In this document: positions 29,523-38,934 of the stretch, one piece after another
How positions within the stretch are numbered: position 1 is the stretch's first letter
Layout of the letters: every line of letters begins with the position of its first letter
NCBI GenBank assembly: GCA_003280055.1
Contig: QCGG01000001.1
Location: forward strand, 62,001 to 126,000
Length of the DNA stretch: 64,000 nt
Source: Prochlorococcus sp. AG-363-P19
GTDB lineage: Bacteria > Cyanobacteriota > Cyanobacteriia > PCC-6307 > Cyanobiaceae
Reading direction: 5' to 3'
The notes under the pieces: generated by a model
What the model was told of the DNA's origin: nothing
Database searches by the model: none
Seen by the model: the letters and a program-made list of their open reading frames with translations, nothing else
Made by a program: the position numbers and the translations under genes

Positions 29523-30701
29523 ATGAGAAGGATGAAAATTGGTTCAGTAAGGATTTTCACAGCCAGTTTAACGGCTATGTTTTTTAGTCCGTTGTTTTTA
29601 ACAACGGGTGCTATATCGGCCACTGAAAAAGATTCAGTTGCAATAAGTACTAATTCATCAAAGATTGAAAATACAGTTCAGAGCTCTTATATTCTCGGCC
29701 CTGGCGACAGGATCTTTATTGAGATGATTGATATCCCTGAGTTGTCTGGTTTTTTTTCTATTGGGCTTGATGGCTCTATATACCTTCCACGTTTAAGAGC
29801 AGTTAGCGTAGAGGGCTTAACAATTTCTGGCCTAACGGAACTTCTTAGAAAAAAATATAAGAAGTTTGTAATAGACCCAGACATATATATTCATATCACA
29901 GATTATCGCCCTATTCGTATATATGTCGGTGGTGAAGTCAATAGACCTGGTTATTACACTCTTTCAGGATTAATTAACACAGCATTAGGAGCTACTGAGT
30001 CTTTTGAGGCTGTACCTAATACCTTGGATATTAATCCTATAGGGTTAAGCCGAGGTGAAATGACAGGAGATCAACCTTCCTCTCCGACGGTTTATCCAAC
30101 CGTTTTCGATGCTATAAGAGCCGGACAAGGAATCACAGCATATTCCAACTTGTCAAAAGTCGAGGTGACTCGAAAAAGACCAATTAATGATGGAGGAGGG
30201 AGAATGCGAACTGAAGTTGATTTTTTGACTTTAATAACGGATGGAGATGAATCACAAAATATCAGACTGTTTGATGGTGATTATGTAAGAGTGGCAAAAA
30301 GTAAAATGGTTTTAAGAGATCAGCTTTTAAATGCTAGTCAGACTAATTTAAGCCCACAATTTTTCAGAGTTTTTGTTAGTGGCCGTGTAGAGATGCCTGG
30401 AGCTGTAACCCTCCCCCAAGGTTCAAGTCTTAATAAGGCATTGATGGCTGCTTCTCCAAAATTACTACGAGGGAAGGTTGAATTTGTTCGCTTTACTAAG
30501 GGTGGAGATATAGATAGGAGAATATTTAGTTATAAGCCTTCAGCACCGGTATCTGATTATAGAAATCCATTATTAATGCCTGGAGATATTGTTCGAGTAA
30601 GAGATTCTTTGTTTACCAGCTCAATGCAAGTTATCAAGGAGGTCTCAGATCCTTTTGTTGGAGTATATTCACTTTATAAACTTATTGATGGAGCTTTCTA
30701 G
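29523..30701 (+). CDS. Wza-like polysaccharide export protein
   Basis: 392 residues from the ATG at 29523; the open frame extends upstream to a TTG at 29373, but a basic, hydrophobic signal-like stretch (MRRMKIGSVRIFTASLTAMF) starts here and the upstream part does not look like a secreted N-terminus. The mature region begins YILGPGDRIFIEMI, the poly_export domain, followed by IYVGGEVNRPGYYTL and later FVSGRVEMPGAVTLPQG, the SLBB repeats. It should form the outer-membrane/periplasmic export channel. First of three plus-strand export genes. Confidence 0.88.
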   Translation: MRRMKIGSVRIFTASLTAMFFSPLFLTTGAISATEKDSVAISTNSSKIENTVQSSYILGPGDRIFIEMIDIPELSGFFSIGLDGSIYLPRLRAVSVEGLTISGLTELLRKKYKKFVIDPDIYIHITDYRPIRIYVGGEVNRPGYYTLSGLINTALGATESFEAVPNTLDINPIGLSRGEMTGDQPSSPTVYPTVFDAIRAGQGITAYSNLSKVEVTRKRPINDGGGRMRTEVDFLTLITDGDESQNIRLFDGDYVRVAKSKMVLRDQLLNASQTNLSPQFFRVFVSGRVEMPGAVTLPQGSSLNKALMAASPKLLRGKVEFVRFTKGGDIDRRIFSYKPSAPVSDYRNPLLMPGDIVRVRDSLFTSSMQVIKEVSDPFVGVYSLYKLIDGAF

Positions 30702-30710
30702 ATATTTAAC

Positions 30711-32372
30711 ATGAGTGAATACAAATCTCCAAATTTTAATAATCCTGAGCCAGAGGAAGATGATGGAATGACTCTACAAGAAGTCATTCACTTCTTTCTA
30801 AGGAATAGAATTTTACTAGGAATAATTACTTCTTTGTCTGCAGTTTTTGGTGCAATTTATGCGTTTAGACTTCCTCCAAAGTGGGAAGGAAGCTTTCAGA
30901 TAGTTGTTGCGGCTAAGCAGGAAAATCCAATGATGTCTACTGCCTCTTCCTTTATCAATCAAGCAGCATTACTTAATAGCGGCCTTCTTCGTGGGATGTC
31001 TGGTGGTGAATCAACAGAATTGCAAACAGAAATCAAAATTCTTGAAAGCCCATCTGTTTTAAGACCTGTATATGAGTTTGCTAGTGAACAGAAAAAATTG
31101 ACAGAAGAAAATAATTCACCAATACCCGAATTTAAGTCCTGGTTTTCTCAAAGTGTAAGTATTGACTTAATACGTAGAACAAAAGTTCTTACTATCTCTT
31201 ATAAAGATTCTGATAAGAAATTAATCCTTCCAGTTTTAAATAAGATGAAGGATATTTATCAGCAGTATTCAAACCTTGAACGCCTTTCTGCTTTGTCTAG
31301 AGGAATTGAGTATGCAAGCACCCAGGTGCAAATTTTTAAAGAGAGATCAGAAAAGTCCAATCGTTTGCTTGATTCATATGAGATTCGCCATGGAATAAAA
31401 TCTGATAGCAGGATGTCTGGTAGTGGTTTTACTAATCCTAATTTTCTACAAATAGATAACCCTGTAAGCCCGAGTAGTTTTATGACTACTACTTCTTCTT
31501 CTGCTGCGGATGGTTCTCGCTCAGGTGATCCTATATCTGACTTGTCTAGAATTAATAGAGAAATTCTCCGTCGTAAAAGGATTTTTACTGACGAAGATCC
31601 TAGTATGAAAGCTTTAATAAGAGAAAGAGATGCTGTAAGGACTTACGTAGAACTTAGTGCTGGTGGCACACTAGCTTCTCCTTCTGGACAGCCTAGCAAT
31701 AAAGAAGAAGCACAGAAAATTATGGTTAAGTATAAGGAACTTTTCCGGAAAGCTGAGAGAGAAAGTAAGACTCTTGATTCTTTGGAAAGCATGCTTTTGA
31801 ACCTGCAACTTTCAAAAGCTCGTTCAACTGCCCCTTGGAAATTAATTTCAGATCCAACTCTTGTTTCTGATTCTCCTGTTGAACCACATAAAAAAATGAT
31901 TGTTCTAATAGCCTTATCAACTGGTCTGGTATTAGGGACAATTATTGTTTTAATTAATGAGCTTATTAAAGGTAAGGTGTTTTTATTACGAGCTTTTGTA
32001 AAAGCACTTCCTTGTCCACTTCTACAAGAATTGCCTTTGCTAGACCCTTCATGTTGGCGAGATACTCTCGCGGTAATTGTTAATGGACCCATTGCTAAGG
32101 CTGGCAATGGACCGATTGCTTTAATACCTTTAGGGGGTATAAACCCATCACATCTTAAAGTCCTGTCGAGTGATTTGAAGGAATTGATTGGTAATAGAGA
32201 ATTCTTTATAACGCCTGATGTTAATGCAACAAATAACTGCTCCTCAAAAATCCTAGTTGCATCACCTGGGTTGATAACTTATGACAAATTGAACAGGATT
32301 TCGAAACAACTTGCTCTTCAGGAAAGTACAACAACTGGTTGGTTATGGATTGATCCATACGCAAAACCCTAG
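30711..32372 (+). CDS. Wzz/Wzc-like chain-length protein lacking a kinase domain
   Basis: 553 residues. TM1 near residues 33-52 (NRILLGIITSLSAVFGAIYA) and TM2 near 394-413 (MIVLIALSTGLVLGTIIVLI) bracket a long periplasmic region with coiled-coil stretches, the Wzz layout. A cytoplasmic tail of about 130 residues follows without Walker A, so the BY-kinase of Wzc is absent. It should set export or polymer length in partnership with the Wza-like protein nine bases upstream. The tail resembles no domain I can name. Confidence 0.82.
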   Translation: MSEYKSPNFNNPEPEEDDGMTLQEVIHFFLRNRILLGIITSLSAVFGAIYAFRLPPKWEGSFQIVVAAKQENPMMSTASSFINQAALLNSGLLRGMSGGESTELQTEIKILESPSVLRPVYEFASEQKKLTEENNSPIPEFKSWFSQSVSIDLIRRTKVLTISYKDSDKKLILPVLNKMKDIYQQYSNLERLSALSRGIEYASTQVQIFKERSEKSNRLLDSYEIRHGIKSDSRMSGSGFTNPNFLQIDNPVSPSSFMTTTSSSAADGSRSGDPISDLSRINREILRRKRIFTDEDPSMKALIRERDAVRTYVELSAGGTLASPSGQPSNKEEAQKIMVKYKELFRKAERESKTLDSLESMLLNLQLSKARSTAPWKLISDPTLVSDSPVEPHKKMIVLIALSTGLVLGTIIVLINELIKGKVFLLRAFVKALPCPLLQELPLLDPSCWRDTLAVIVNGPIAKAGNGPIALIPLGGINPSHLKVLSSDLKELIGNREFFITPDVNATNNCSSKILVASPGLITYDKLNRISKQLALQESTTTGWLWIDPYAKP

Positions 32373-32492
32373 CCATATGAAGTATATTTTTTTATTCGAA
32401 CTCTCTTCTACAAATAGCATTTTTTCTATCTTGTTCCCTCGACTTTTTCTAAGATTTAAAACATACACTTATGCTTTTCCAATACTCTTATA

Positions 32493-34550
32493 GTGAATAG
32501 GTTTACTTTACTATTTAGAGTTCTGAGCGGGACTTTATTTATTCAGCTTTCTCAGATATCCGCTGCCAATGCAGAGTTGATCTGGGATGACCTTCAAATA
32601 GGACAAGATTCTCAGAACTTAAATATTTCTAAGGTTAAGGATCAAAATGTATTGAATGTCAGATCACCTAAGCCTAAAAAAAACGATTTAGTTTGGGAGG
32701 CAAAAGAAAGTAAAAATAATATTATTAAATCTCGAAAACCCATTACTTGGGAAATTATCCCAGATTATCCAACTCTTAAAAAAGATTCTACAGTTTGGGA
32801 GAATGTACCTGAAGGCGATCCGTCTTATTTAGATAGGCAGATCAATGATCAATTTGGTGGCCTAGAGATACCTAATAATTTTGAGGAAGCCCAAGATGTT
32901 TTGAATAAACTTCAACCACGTGCTGAAGACTATCCATTGCCATTAACCTTGGGGCTTATGGTGCCAACAGCTAACCAAGTTACTGAATCAGAAATAAAAT
33001 TAAGTGCATACCAAATTTCACCGTTTGATGCCGGTGAGGCTGGTGGAACTGGAAATCAGAATTATGCAATCCAGTTTGATGCAGGTATCACAGATAGATT
33101 GCAATTTTCCGGGTTCGTTTCACAAGCAGATGACCCACTTTTTGCAAAAATAGATAGCCTTAGCTCTCAACCTGGAAACTTCTGGGAGATTTATGGTGCA
33201 CAGATTAAATATAGACTTGCAAGTGATCCTTATCGATTGTATGAAGATTCTCCAGGACGATACTGGAACCTTTCTTTTGCAGCATCTTTGGAAGGATGGA
33301 ATGTAGGAAGTGGAGGTTGTGACTCTGCCTTGTGCAAAGGAAAGGATGATACTAGTCCCAATATATTTAATGATTCTGGACAAAGAGTTTACACCAAGAA
33401 TTTAATTGGCTCTGTCGCTTTACCTTTAACATGGAACACTTCTAAAACATCGCAAATTAGTATTTCACCAGGAGCAAGTTTCTTACCTGAGCTTCAAGGT
33501 TCTGACCAGGGTGGTTCAGGTGAGTTTTATGGAAATAATTTCTGGGTCTCCGGTGGGGCTCTTTGGCGTCCTATTCCAGAAATAGATTTATTTACATCTG
33601 CATTGTTATCTTTTGGACCAGGAAATAATAGCTTTGATCAAAATTTAACTTTTGAGAGGGTACCTATATTTACTGGAGGGTTAGTTTGGAACTTGAATCC
33701 CAGAATTTCACTTGAAGGATCATTGACTAATGGTTGGGGCGCTACACCAGCAACCTCCTTACTCGCCTTGCCCTCGTCTAATCAGATAGGTTATTCAACT
33801 AAATTCATTTACAACTCAGGTGCTATGGATACACCTCAAATACCTCTGACTATGCGACAGGACTCTCTTTCCACTGGAGGACTTACTGTAAATACTGCGC
33901 TTGTTCCTCCAGATGGGACTAATCATTTATGGGGTAATTTTGATAGTTCAGGAAATATCTTTGCATCCTACTCTTACTCAATATCTAATATCTTTCAATT
34001 GGATCTTTATAGAGCTGGTCTTTTTAACCAAGTTGATGTTGTTGGCGGTGAACCTTCTTCAAGTTTGGATAGATATTACACAACTGATGATGGACTTCAT
34101 TGGCGAGTTGGCGGTAAAGCTGTTGCATTAAGTCCTCTTAGGGGCGCTCCAATTTGGACTTCTGGAAGAATAAGTCTTGGAAGAAATAACGATGCTAAAA
34201 GTTATCAAGGCTATATTTTTGCAGAATCAATTAATACTTACGAATACAACTCATGGTTGGCTTTGAATGTAAACCCCAAGATAGCTCTTAGTGGAATTAG
34301 TGATCCGTGGGGCGTAGGCTTTAGCGCGAATATACAAATAGGACATAGCTTCCAGTTGATACCAGAGATAAATTTTGTTGGTTCACATACAGAGGCTACA
34401 AATATGACCATTGCTTTAAGGTGGTTAGCAAAACCAGAATTTACCTATGTAGATTTTTACTTAAGCAATGCTGCTGGGTTGATGGATATAGGACAGTTAA
34501 TGCGAACTGATGATCCTAGGATTGGGACAAAAGTAAGCTTGATTTTCTAA
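32493..34550 (+). CDS. Secreted outer-membrane beta-barrel protein of the polysaccharide locus
   Basis: 685 residues. Signal peptide with a likely AxA cut near residues 24-27 (SAANAE). Then four short Trp segments, LIWDDL (W31), LVWEAK (W68), ITWEII (W86) and TVWENV (W102). From about 150 onward alternating aromatic/polar strands such as YAIQFDAGITDRLQFSGFVS and a terminal LIF predict a barrel. It could be a Wzi-like capsule anchor or export porin; homology is not certain. GTG start at 32493. It overlaps the convergent P450 end by four bases. Confidence 0.7.
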   Translation: MNRFTLLFRVLSGTLFIQLSQISAANAELIWDDLQIGQDSQNLNISKVKDQNVLNVRSPKPKKNDLVWEAKESKNNIIKSRKPITWEIIPDYPTLKKDSTVWENVPEGDPSYLDRQINDQFGGLEIPNNFEEAQDVLNKLQPRAEDYPLPLTLGLMVPTANQVTESEIKLSAYQISPFDAGEAGGTGNQNYAIQFDAGITDRLQFSGFVSQADDPLFAKIDSLSSQPGNFWEIYGAQIKYRLASDPYRLYEDSPGRYWNLSFAASLEGWNVGSGGCDSALCKGKDDTSPNIFNDSGQRVYTKNLIGSVALPLTWNTSKTSQISISPGASFLPELQGSDQGGSGEFYGNNFWVSGGALWRPIPEIDLFTSALLSFGPGNNSFDQNLTFERVPIFTGGLVWNLNPRISLEGSLTNGWGATPATSLLALPSSNQIGYSTKFIYNSGAMDTPQIPLTMRQDSLSTGGLTVNTALVPPDGTNHLWGNFDSSGNIFASYSYSISNIFQLDLYRAGLFNQVDVVGGEPSSSLDRYYTTDDGLHWRVGGKAVALSPLRGAPIWTSGRISLGRNNDAKSYQGYIFAESINTYEYNSWLALNVNPKIALSGISDPWGVGFSANIQIGHSFQLIPEINFVGSHTEATNMTIALRWLAKPEFTYVDFYLSNAAGLMDIGQLMRTDDPRIGTKVSLIF

Positions 34551-35977
34551 TCTGTTCCTTCAATTATCTCCAGCCATAACTTTATACCATTTGAAGATCG
34601 TAATGTTAGTCGGCCTGTTAAATCAGGATTTTGCCCTGTGACTGGTATGAGTTTGAAATTTCTGATGAGTTCAGCAAGTACAAGGACAGCTTCCTGTTGG
34701 GCAAAAGCAGCTCCAGGACATTTTCTTGGTCCTAAGCCAAAGGGGAGGAAGGCGTCCCTTACCCAATTGGATTCTTGTGATTTTATAAAACGTTCGGGTT
34801 TGAAAACCTGAGGTTCTTCCCAATGGTTTTCATGACGATGAATAACCCAGGGTGAAAGGGTAATAAGTGCCCCCATTGGACAACGCTTTTCTTTTCCTGA
34901 AACTAAGAAACTAGTAGAAGTTTTTATTCTTTCACGTATAAAGAAACTCACTGGTGGGTATAGCCTTAATGTTTCATTGAATATTGCAAAGCAGTAATTT
35001 AGTCTTCTTATTTCCTTTTGCTCTAATGCTTTTTTGACGGGTTTGTTAGCTGTTACGGAGCTGATTTCTTCACGAAGCTTACATTGAACTTGAGGGTATA
35101 GAGCAAGTAACCATGTTGCTATTCCTAATGAGCTTGCCGAAGTCTCGTGCCCTGCTAGAAAAAGGAAACAAATTTGATCAACAAGTTCATTTTCCGAAAA
35201 CCTTTTATTGGTTTCCTGGTCAATACCCATTATTAAACAATCAAGAAGATCTTTGGGACTGGAATAATTTGGAGGTTCTTTAGCATGATTGTCTAGTCTT
35301 TCTTTAATTGCTAAATGTATCCAGTCTCGAATCACTTTTGCATCAGTATTCAGGCTTTTTTGTATTATTCTTTTTGGTAGTTTTAAGAATCTCATTACAA
35401 GCGCTCTACTCGCTTTCCTTTGGTATCGAGCAAATGCTTTAAAAATCTTCTTTGCTTCGCCTTCATTCAATGGCCGGCTAAGTATTGTTCTCATAATTAC
35501 ATCAGCTGTAACCAGTGTCATTTCTTGATCAATATCTATCGGATAAAAGGCTTCTTTTGTCTTTAGCCTATTTATTAAATCCCCCGTTGCGGAGGCCATA
35601 GATGGGAAAACATTGTTTAACTTTGCTGCCTGAAATGCTTGGTCTATTAGGCGCCTTTGCCAGGCCCACTCTTCACCATTTACTGAAAAAATTGCTCTAC
35701 CTATCAAGGGTTCCAGAATCCATAATGTATAAGGATGTTTTGGAAAGTTCTCTACATCTTCAATAAGAATCTTTCTGATTAACTCAGGGTCGTTTATAAG
35801 GAATACTGGTAATCCGAGCAGATTTAGTTCACCAAAGGGTATTCGAAAATCCCATTCATTTAGAAGTCCTAGCCATGTTTTCCATCCTCGTGCGAGTCTA
35901 TGGAAAATATTGGGTGTATAAGGCAATGGTTTTGGCCATGGAGGTTCATTTCTTGATGGTTTGGCTATCTCATTCAT
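34547..35977 (-). CDS. Cytochrome P450
   Basis: 476 residues, full length and intact. The I-helix oxygen-binding motif AGHETS is at 275-280, the K-helix ExxR is E335-R338 (NETLRLYPP), and the haem Cys is C420 in FGLGPRKCPGAAFA. It resembles CYP110/CYP4-like cyanobacterial monooxygenases that hydroxylate fatty acids or terpenoids. The start overlaps the alpha/beta hydrolase stop by four bases. Position on the polyketide-synthase side suggests it may tailor that product, but that link is inferred. Confidence 0.92.
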   Translation of the reverse strand: MNEIAKPSRNEPPWPKPLPYTPNIFHRLARGWKTWLGLLNEWDFRIPFGELNLLGLPVFLINDPELIRKILIEDVENFPKHPYTLWILEPLIGRAIFSVNGEEWAWQRRLIDQAFQAAKLNNVFPSMASATGDLINRLKTKEAFYPIDIDQEMTLVTADVIMRTILSRPLNEGEAKKIFKAFARYQRKASRALVMRFLKLPKRIIQKSLNTDAKVIRDWIHLAIKERLDNHAKEPPNYSSPKDLLDCLIMGIDQETNKRFSENELVDQICFLFLAGHETSASSLGIATWLLALYPQVQCKLREEISSVTANKPVKKALEQKEIRRLNYCFAIFNETLRLYPPVSFFIRERIKTSTSFLVSGKEKRCPMGALITLSPWVIHRHENHWEEPQVFKPERFIKSQESNWVRDAFLPFGLGPRKCPGAAFAQQEAVLVLAELIRNFKLIPVTGQNPDLTGRLTLRSSNGIKLWLEIIEGTD

Positions 35978-37110
35978 TGGATACTCTTGTTAACTGAATT
36001 GGTAAGTAAGCCAGGCAAATCGACGCTTGAACAATGATTACGTAGGTAATCAAAATGTATCTTGAATTGATTAAGGAGAATGTTTTTATTTGGATGGTTT
36101 TTTGCTGGTGACTTTAGGGAGATTATTTCCATTTTGGGATAGGATTGTCCCTTTGGCAAAGTTATCCCACAGCTTGTAAATGGGTTGACTCCAGCGAAAC
36201 AAAGTAGGTCTTGTTCTGAGGTGACATCACGCCATGGTAATCTGGGCTCATCTGCCAGTAGTTTTAGGTCCTCCCTGAAAGGTTTTGCCTCCGGATAGAT
36301 CGATAGGTTTGTAAGATTTTGCCCAAGGGTGAGTAATTCAATTCTAGCAAGTATTGCCTTTGCCTTCTCATTTCTTTTTAATTGAGCTGCTAACATTGCA
36401 AGTACAAAGCTACCGCTGCTATGCCCAATGATTAATATACGTTGGGCAGGATTATCTTTTTCTATTTTAATTAATTCGTCTGCTAGTTTAGAGATTCTTT
36501 TTCGCAAGTCCTTTTCCTTTGCTTGCCCTAGGCGATGTGTGAATAGGATTGACCTTGTCAACCAAATTAACCCGATCTTTTCAGCGAGTTTCCATGCTGA
36601 AAATAGAGTTAAAAGTCCTATGCCTAAGGCTATGAATTGATAGCCTGCTTCTAGATCCAATCTATGCATCATTTCTAGTAATATCAATGCAGTAGTCAAT
36701 GAGCAAGTAAGTGCTAAACAACCAAAAAGCAATGGATATGCTCCGCACAAAGCTACTCCAGGACATAGCCTTGCAACTTTAAGAAACTTGCCTTTAAAAA
36801 AATAAAATGATGCATATGATAAGACTTGCCTAAGAATCTCTAGAGGGTGTCTTGGCCAGTTTGCACGAGCAATATCGTCCCAATGAAGGAAACTCAGTTC
36901 TGAAGAGGAGGACTTTCCAATTTTTGAGTTGTTTCGAGTCTCTTCTGCTTTTCTCAACGGCCATCGAGTTATTAGATCATTGGTTATTCTTTTTCCAGTA
37001 CGATAGCCTCGGACTTTGAGCTCTGCTTGAAAGAGAGCTAAATAGTGGGCTGCACCTCTTGGATCAAATCCACTCACGAAATAAGTTCTCGAACAAGGGT
37101 TAGCAGTCAC
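35974..37110 (-). CDS. Membrane alpha/beta hydrolase
   Basis: 378 residues. The N-terminal part (VSGFDPRGAAHYLALFQAEL) begins like a lipase/esterase fold, is interrupted by two or three membrane helices (about 120-195, including CGAYPLLFGCLALTCSL), and continues with the nucleophile elbow ILIIGHSSGSFVLAML, where the middle Ser would be catalytic. The substrate is unknown. It is coupled to the P450 by a four-base overlap. In this context acyl-ester or thioester hydrolysis or acyl transfer is plausible. I do not recognise a named family. Confidence 0.72.
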   Translation of the reverse strand: MTANPCSRTYFVSGFDPRGAAHYLALFQAELKVRGYRTGKRITNDLITRWPLRKAEETRNNSKIGKSSSSELSFLHWDDIARANWPRHPLEILRQVLSYASFYFFKGKFLKVARLCPGVALCGAYPLLFGCLALTCSLTTALILLEMMHRLDLEAGYQFIALGIGLLTLFSAWKLAEKIGLIWLTRSILFTHRLGQAKEKDLRKRISKLADELIKIEKDNPAQRILIIGHSSGSFVLAMLAAQLKRNEKAKAILARIELLTLGQNLTNLSIYPEAKPFREDLKLLADEPRLPWRDVTSEQDLLCFAGVNPFTSCGITLPKGQSYPKMEIISLKSPAKNHPNKNILLNQFKIHFDYLRNHCSSVDLPGLLTNSVNKSIQ

Positions 37111-37178
37111 AGGCTTAACTCTCTGCTCAGATCCATCCCGCTGTTAATCATGGTTAGTACTCAATTACTGAAAAAGTG

Positions 37179-37745
37179 ATGTTGAATGGAAAAAAAAGTA
37201 GTGCCCTTTTTCTAGGACTGATATTAGGTCTCTCTTCGCCAATTGGTTTGATTGCAGGCGAAAGACAAGAACCACAGTTAACTAGGCTCAAAAGAGTTAC
37301 AACCTCTACGATTACAGTCCCTGTAGAACTGAATAGAGCATGGGATGTCCTGACTAGTTATGAAAGCACTGCCATTCAGATGCCTGATATTAAAAAGGCA
37401 AAGGTTTTAGTTCGAGATGGTAATTTACTTAAAGTATCTCAAACTTATCAAGCACCCTACACTTTTGGTCTGGAAATCTCTGCATTGCTTCAGATAAAGG
37501 AGATCCCAAAAAACAAAATTGAATATCAGCTATTAAAAGGGGAACTGATTCGTTCTCTTAGAGGGCAATGGCAATTAACTCCTGTTCCTGGAGGAACACA
37601 AATAAGTCATAGCATTGAAATCGACCCTGAACTTCCAGAAGTCTTCAAGCCAGTTTTCCGTGAACTTAGTGAGTCAAATTTAAATCAATCAATGAAGCTA
37701 CTTTATAGCTTAATGGTTAATCATTCAGAATCTGAACCCCCTTAG
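37179..37745 (+). CDS. Secreted SRPBCC/START-like protein
   Basis: 188 residues from the ATG at 37179 (GTG at 37176 is one codon upstream). Signal peptide ALFLGLILGLSSPIGLIAG. The core TITVPVELNRAWDVLTSYESTAIQMP is a typical SRPBCC (polyketide cyclase/dehydrase, Bet v 1-like) fold start, which binds hydrophobic ligands. Export suggests a lipid or pigment carrier in the lumen or periplasm. The only plus-strand gene inside the polyketide region; its 3' end overlaps the convergent GT2 gene by 29 bases. Confidence 0.75.
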   Translation: MLNGKKSSALFLGLILGLSSPIGLIAGERQEPQLTRLKRVTTSTITVPVELNRAWDVLTSYESTAIQMPDIKKAKVLVRDGNLLKVSQTYQAPYTFGLEISALLQIKEIPKNKIEYQLLKGELIRSLRGQWQLTPVPGGTQISHSIEIDPELPEVFKPVFRELSESNLNQSMKLLYSLMVNHSESEPP

Positions 37746-38934
37746 GTTTTAGAGTTATTTGATAGTTAATTCCTCGCCACTCTACTTTTTTCGCGAGAAG
37801 AGCAGAAAAAGTAGACAAGCCATTTAAAATTTGCCCTGGGAAAAGAGCCAAGGCAAAATTCTTTATAGAAGTTGTTTTCTTATTTAAAGCTAATTTTTCT
37901 ATCCAAGTCAATAAGAAAAGGCATGCTAATTCATAGGCTAATAAGGAAGACAATGTATTAAAGAGTATTCCTAAACAAATTAAAGTTGTTGTGCTTATTC
38001 CATGTATTAATATTAATGGCCAAGCTGGATGATGAAGACGAACTGTAAGTACCTGCCTAGTCAGCCAATTTGACAAATCACTTATTTTGATACCATCACT
38101 TTTGTCAATTATTAAAAGTTCAGGAATAAATAGGTATTTCATTTTTAATTGCTTGAGTGGTTTATTTAGGCATGTATCTTCACATAAAGAGTTGTTCATA
38201 AGCTTTATCCAGAGGCCTGAATCTACAACTTCTCTTCGAACTGCAAGTGAACCACCCCAGGGGATTTTGAACAGTGTCATTAATACTAGAGCCCCTGCAT
38301 TCCACACAGTTCGAATATAACCTTCTATTGTATTTTGACTTGGTAAATACCATCTGTTTCCAGAAACGGCACCAATACCTTTTTGGCAACAACCAAGTAC
38401 AAGAAGCTTTAGCCAATTTTTGGGTACTACTGCATCAGCATCGACTAGTGCAATGACTTTTGAGTCAGGGTGAAGATTCCTTAATGCTTGATTAATAGAA
38501 GAACATTTTAGAGAGCCATTTTTTTGTCTTTTTTGAAGAGCTTGAAGGGTAATCTCTAACTTATCAGGACTACTTGTCTTATTTATGGCATATTGATTAA
38601 TTGCCTTTTCTACTATTTTCCATGAATTATCTGATCGCGAATCCACTATAATTTGTAGTCTAATTTTGCCGGGATAGTTTTGATTATAAAGAGCATTTAG
38701 CAACGGTAAAAGTGTTTCGTCTGCACCTCGTAAACACAAAATTATTTCAGCAGCAGGCCATCTTCCATTAAGCGGCTTCCCCCATTTGCTTTGTATTTCG
38801 CGAAGTTGCTTGAGTTTGATTGCAAAAGTAGCCACAAGCATTGCTTGAATAGCAATGACAAAGGGAAACATTAGTTGCAGAAAGTCCCTTATTATCAAGC
38901 TGCTACGGAACTTTTGAGAAGTGAAGAAGCCCAT
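37717..38934 (-). CDS. Membrane GT2/GT21-like glycosyltransferase
   Basis: 405 residues. An N-terminal membrane helix, then a GT-A domain with LVDADAVVPKNWLKLLV (DxD), GAVSGNRWYLP, LCEDTCLNKPLKQLK (acceptor Asp) and a late RQVLTVR that resembles the (Q/R)xxRW box, followed by C-terminal membrane helices. This pattern is seen in ceramide-glucosyltransferase-like and HpnI-type enzymes that glycosylate lipids. The start lies 40 bases inside the polyketide synthase coding end, so translation is probably coupled. It is the closest candidate to glycosylate a released polyketide alcohol. Confidence 0.83.
   Translation of the reverse strand: MGFFTSQKFRSSLIIRDFLQLMFPFVIAIQAMLVATFAIKLKQLREIQSKWGKPLNGRWPAAEIILCLRGADETLLPLLNALYNQNYPGKIRLQIIVDSRSDNSWKIVEKAINQYAINKTSSPDKLEITLQALQKRQKNGSLKCSSINQALRNLHPDSKVIALVDADAVVPKNWLKLLVLGCCQKGIGAVSGNRWYLPSQNTIEGYIRTVWNAGALVLMTLFKIPWGGSLAVRREVVDSGLWIKLMNNSLCEDTCLNKPLKQLKMKYLFIPELLIIDKSDGIKISDLSNWLTRQVLTVRLHHPAWPLILIHGISTTTLICLGILFNTLSSLLAYELACLFLLTWIEKLALNKKTTSIKNFALALFPGQILNGLSTFSALLAKKVEWRGINYQITLKPKGVQILND

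Noticed and set aside
32377-32493. Plus-strand 38-codon ORF between the Wzz-like and barrel genes, ending TAG overlapping the GTG start
   Set aside because: Short, hydrophobic and AT-rich with no recognised family; an open frame of this size is expected by chance, although the TAGTG junction is suggestive.
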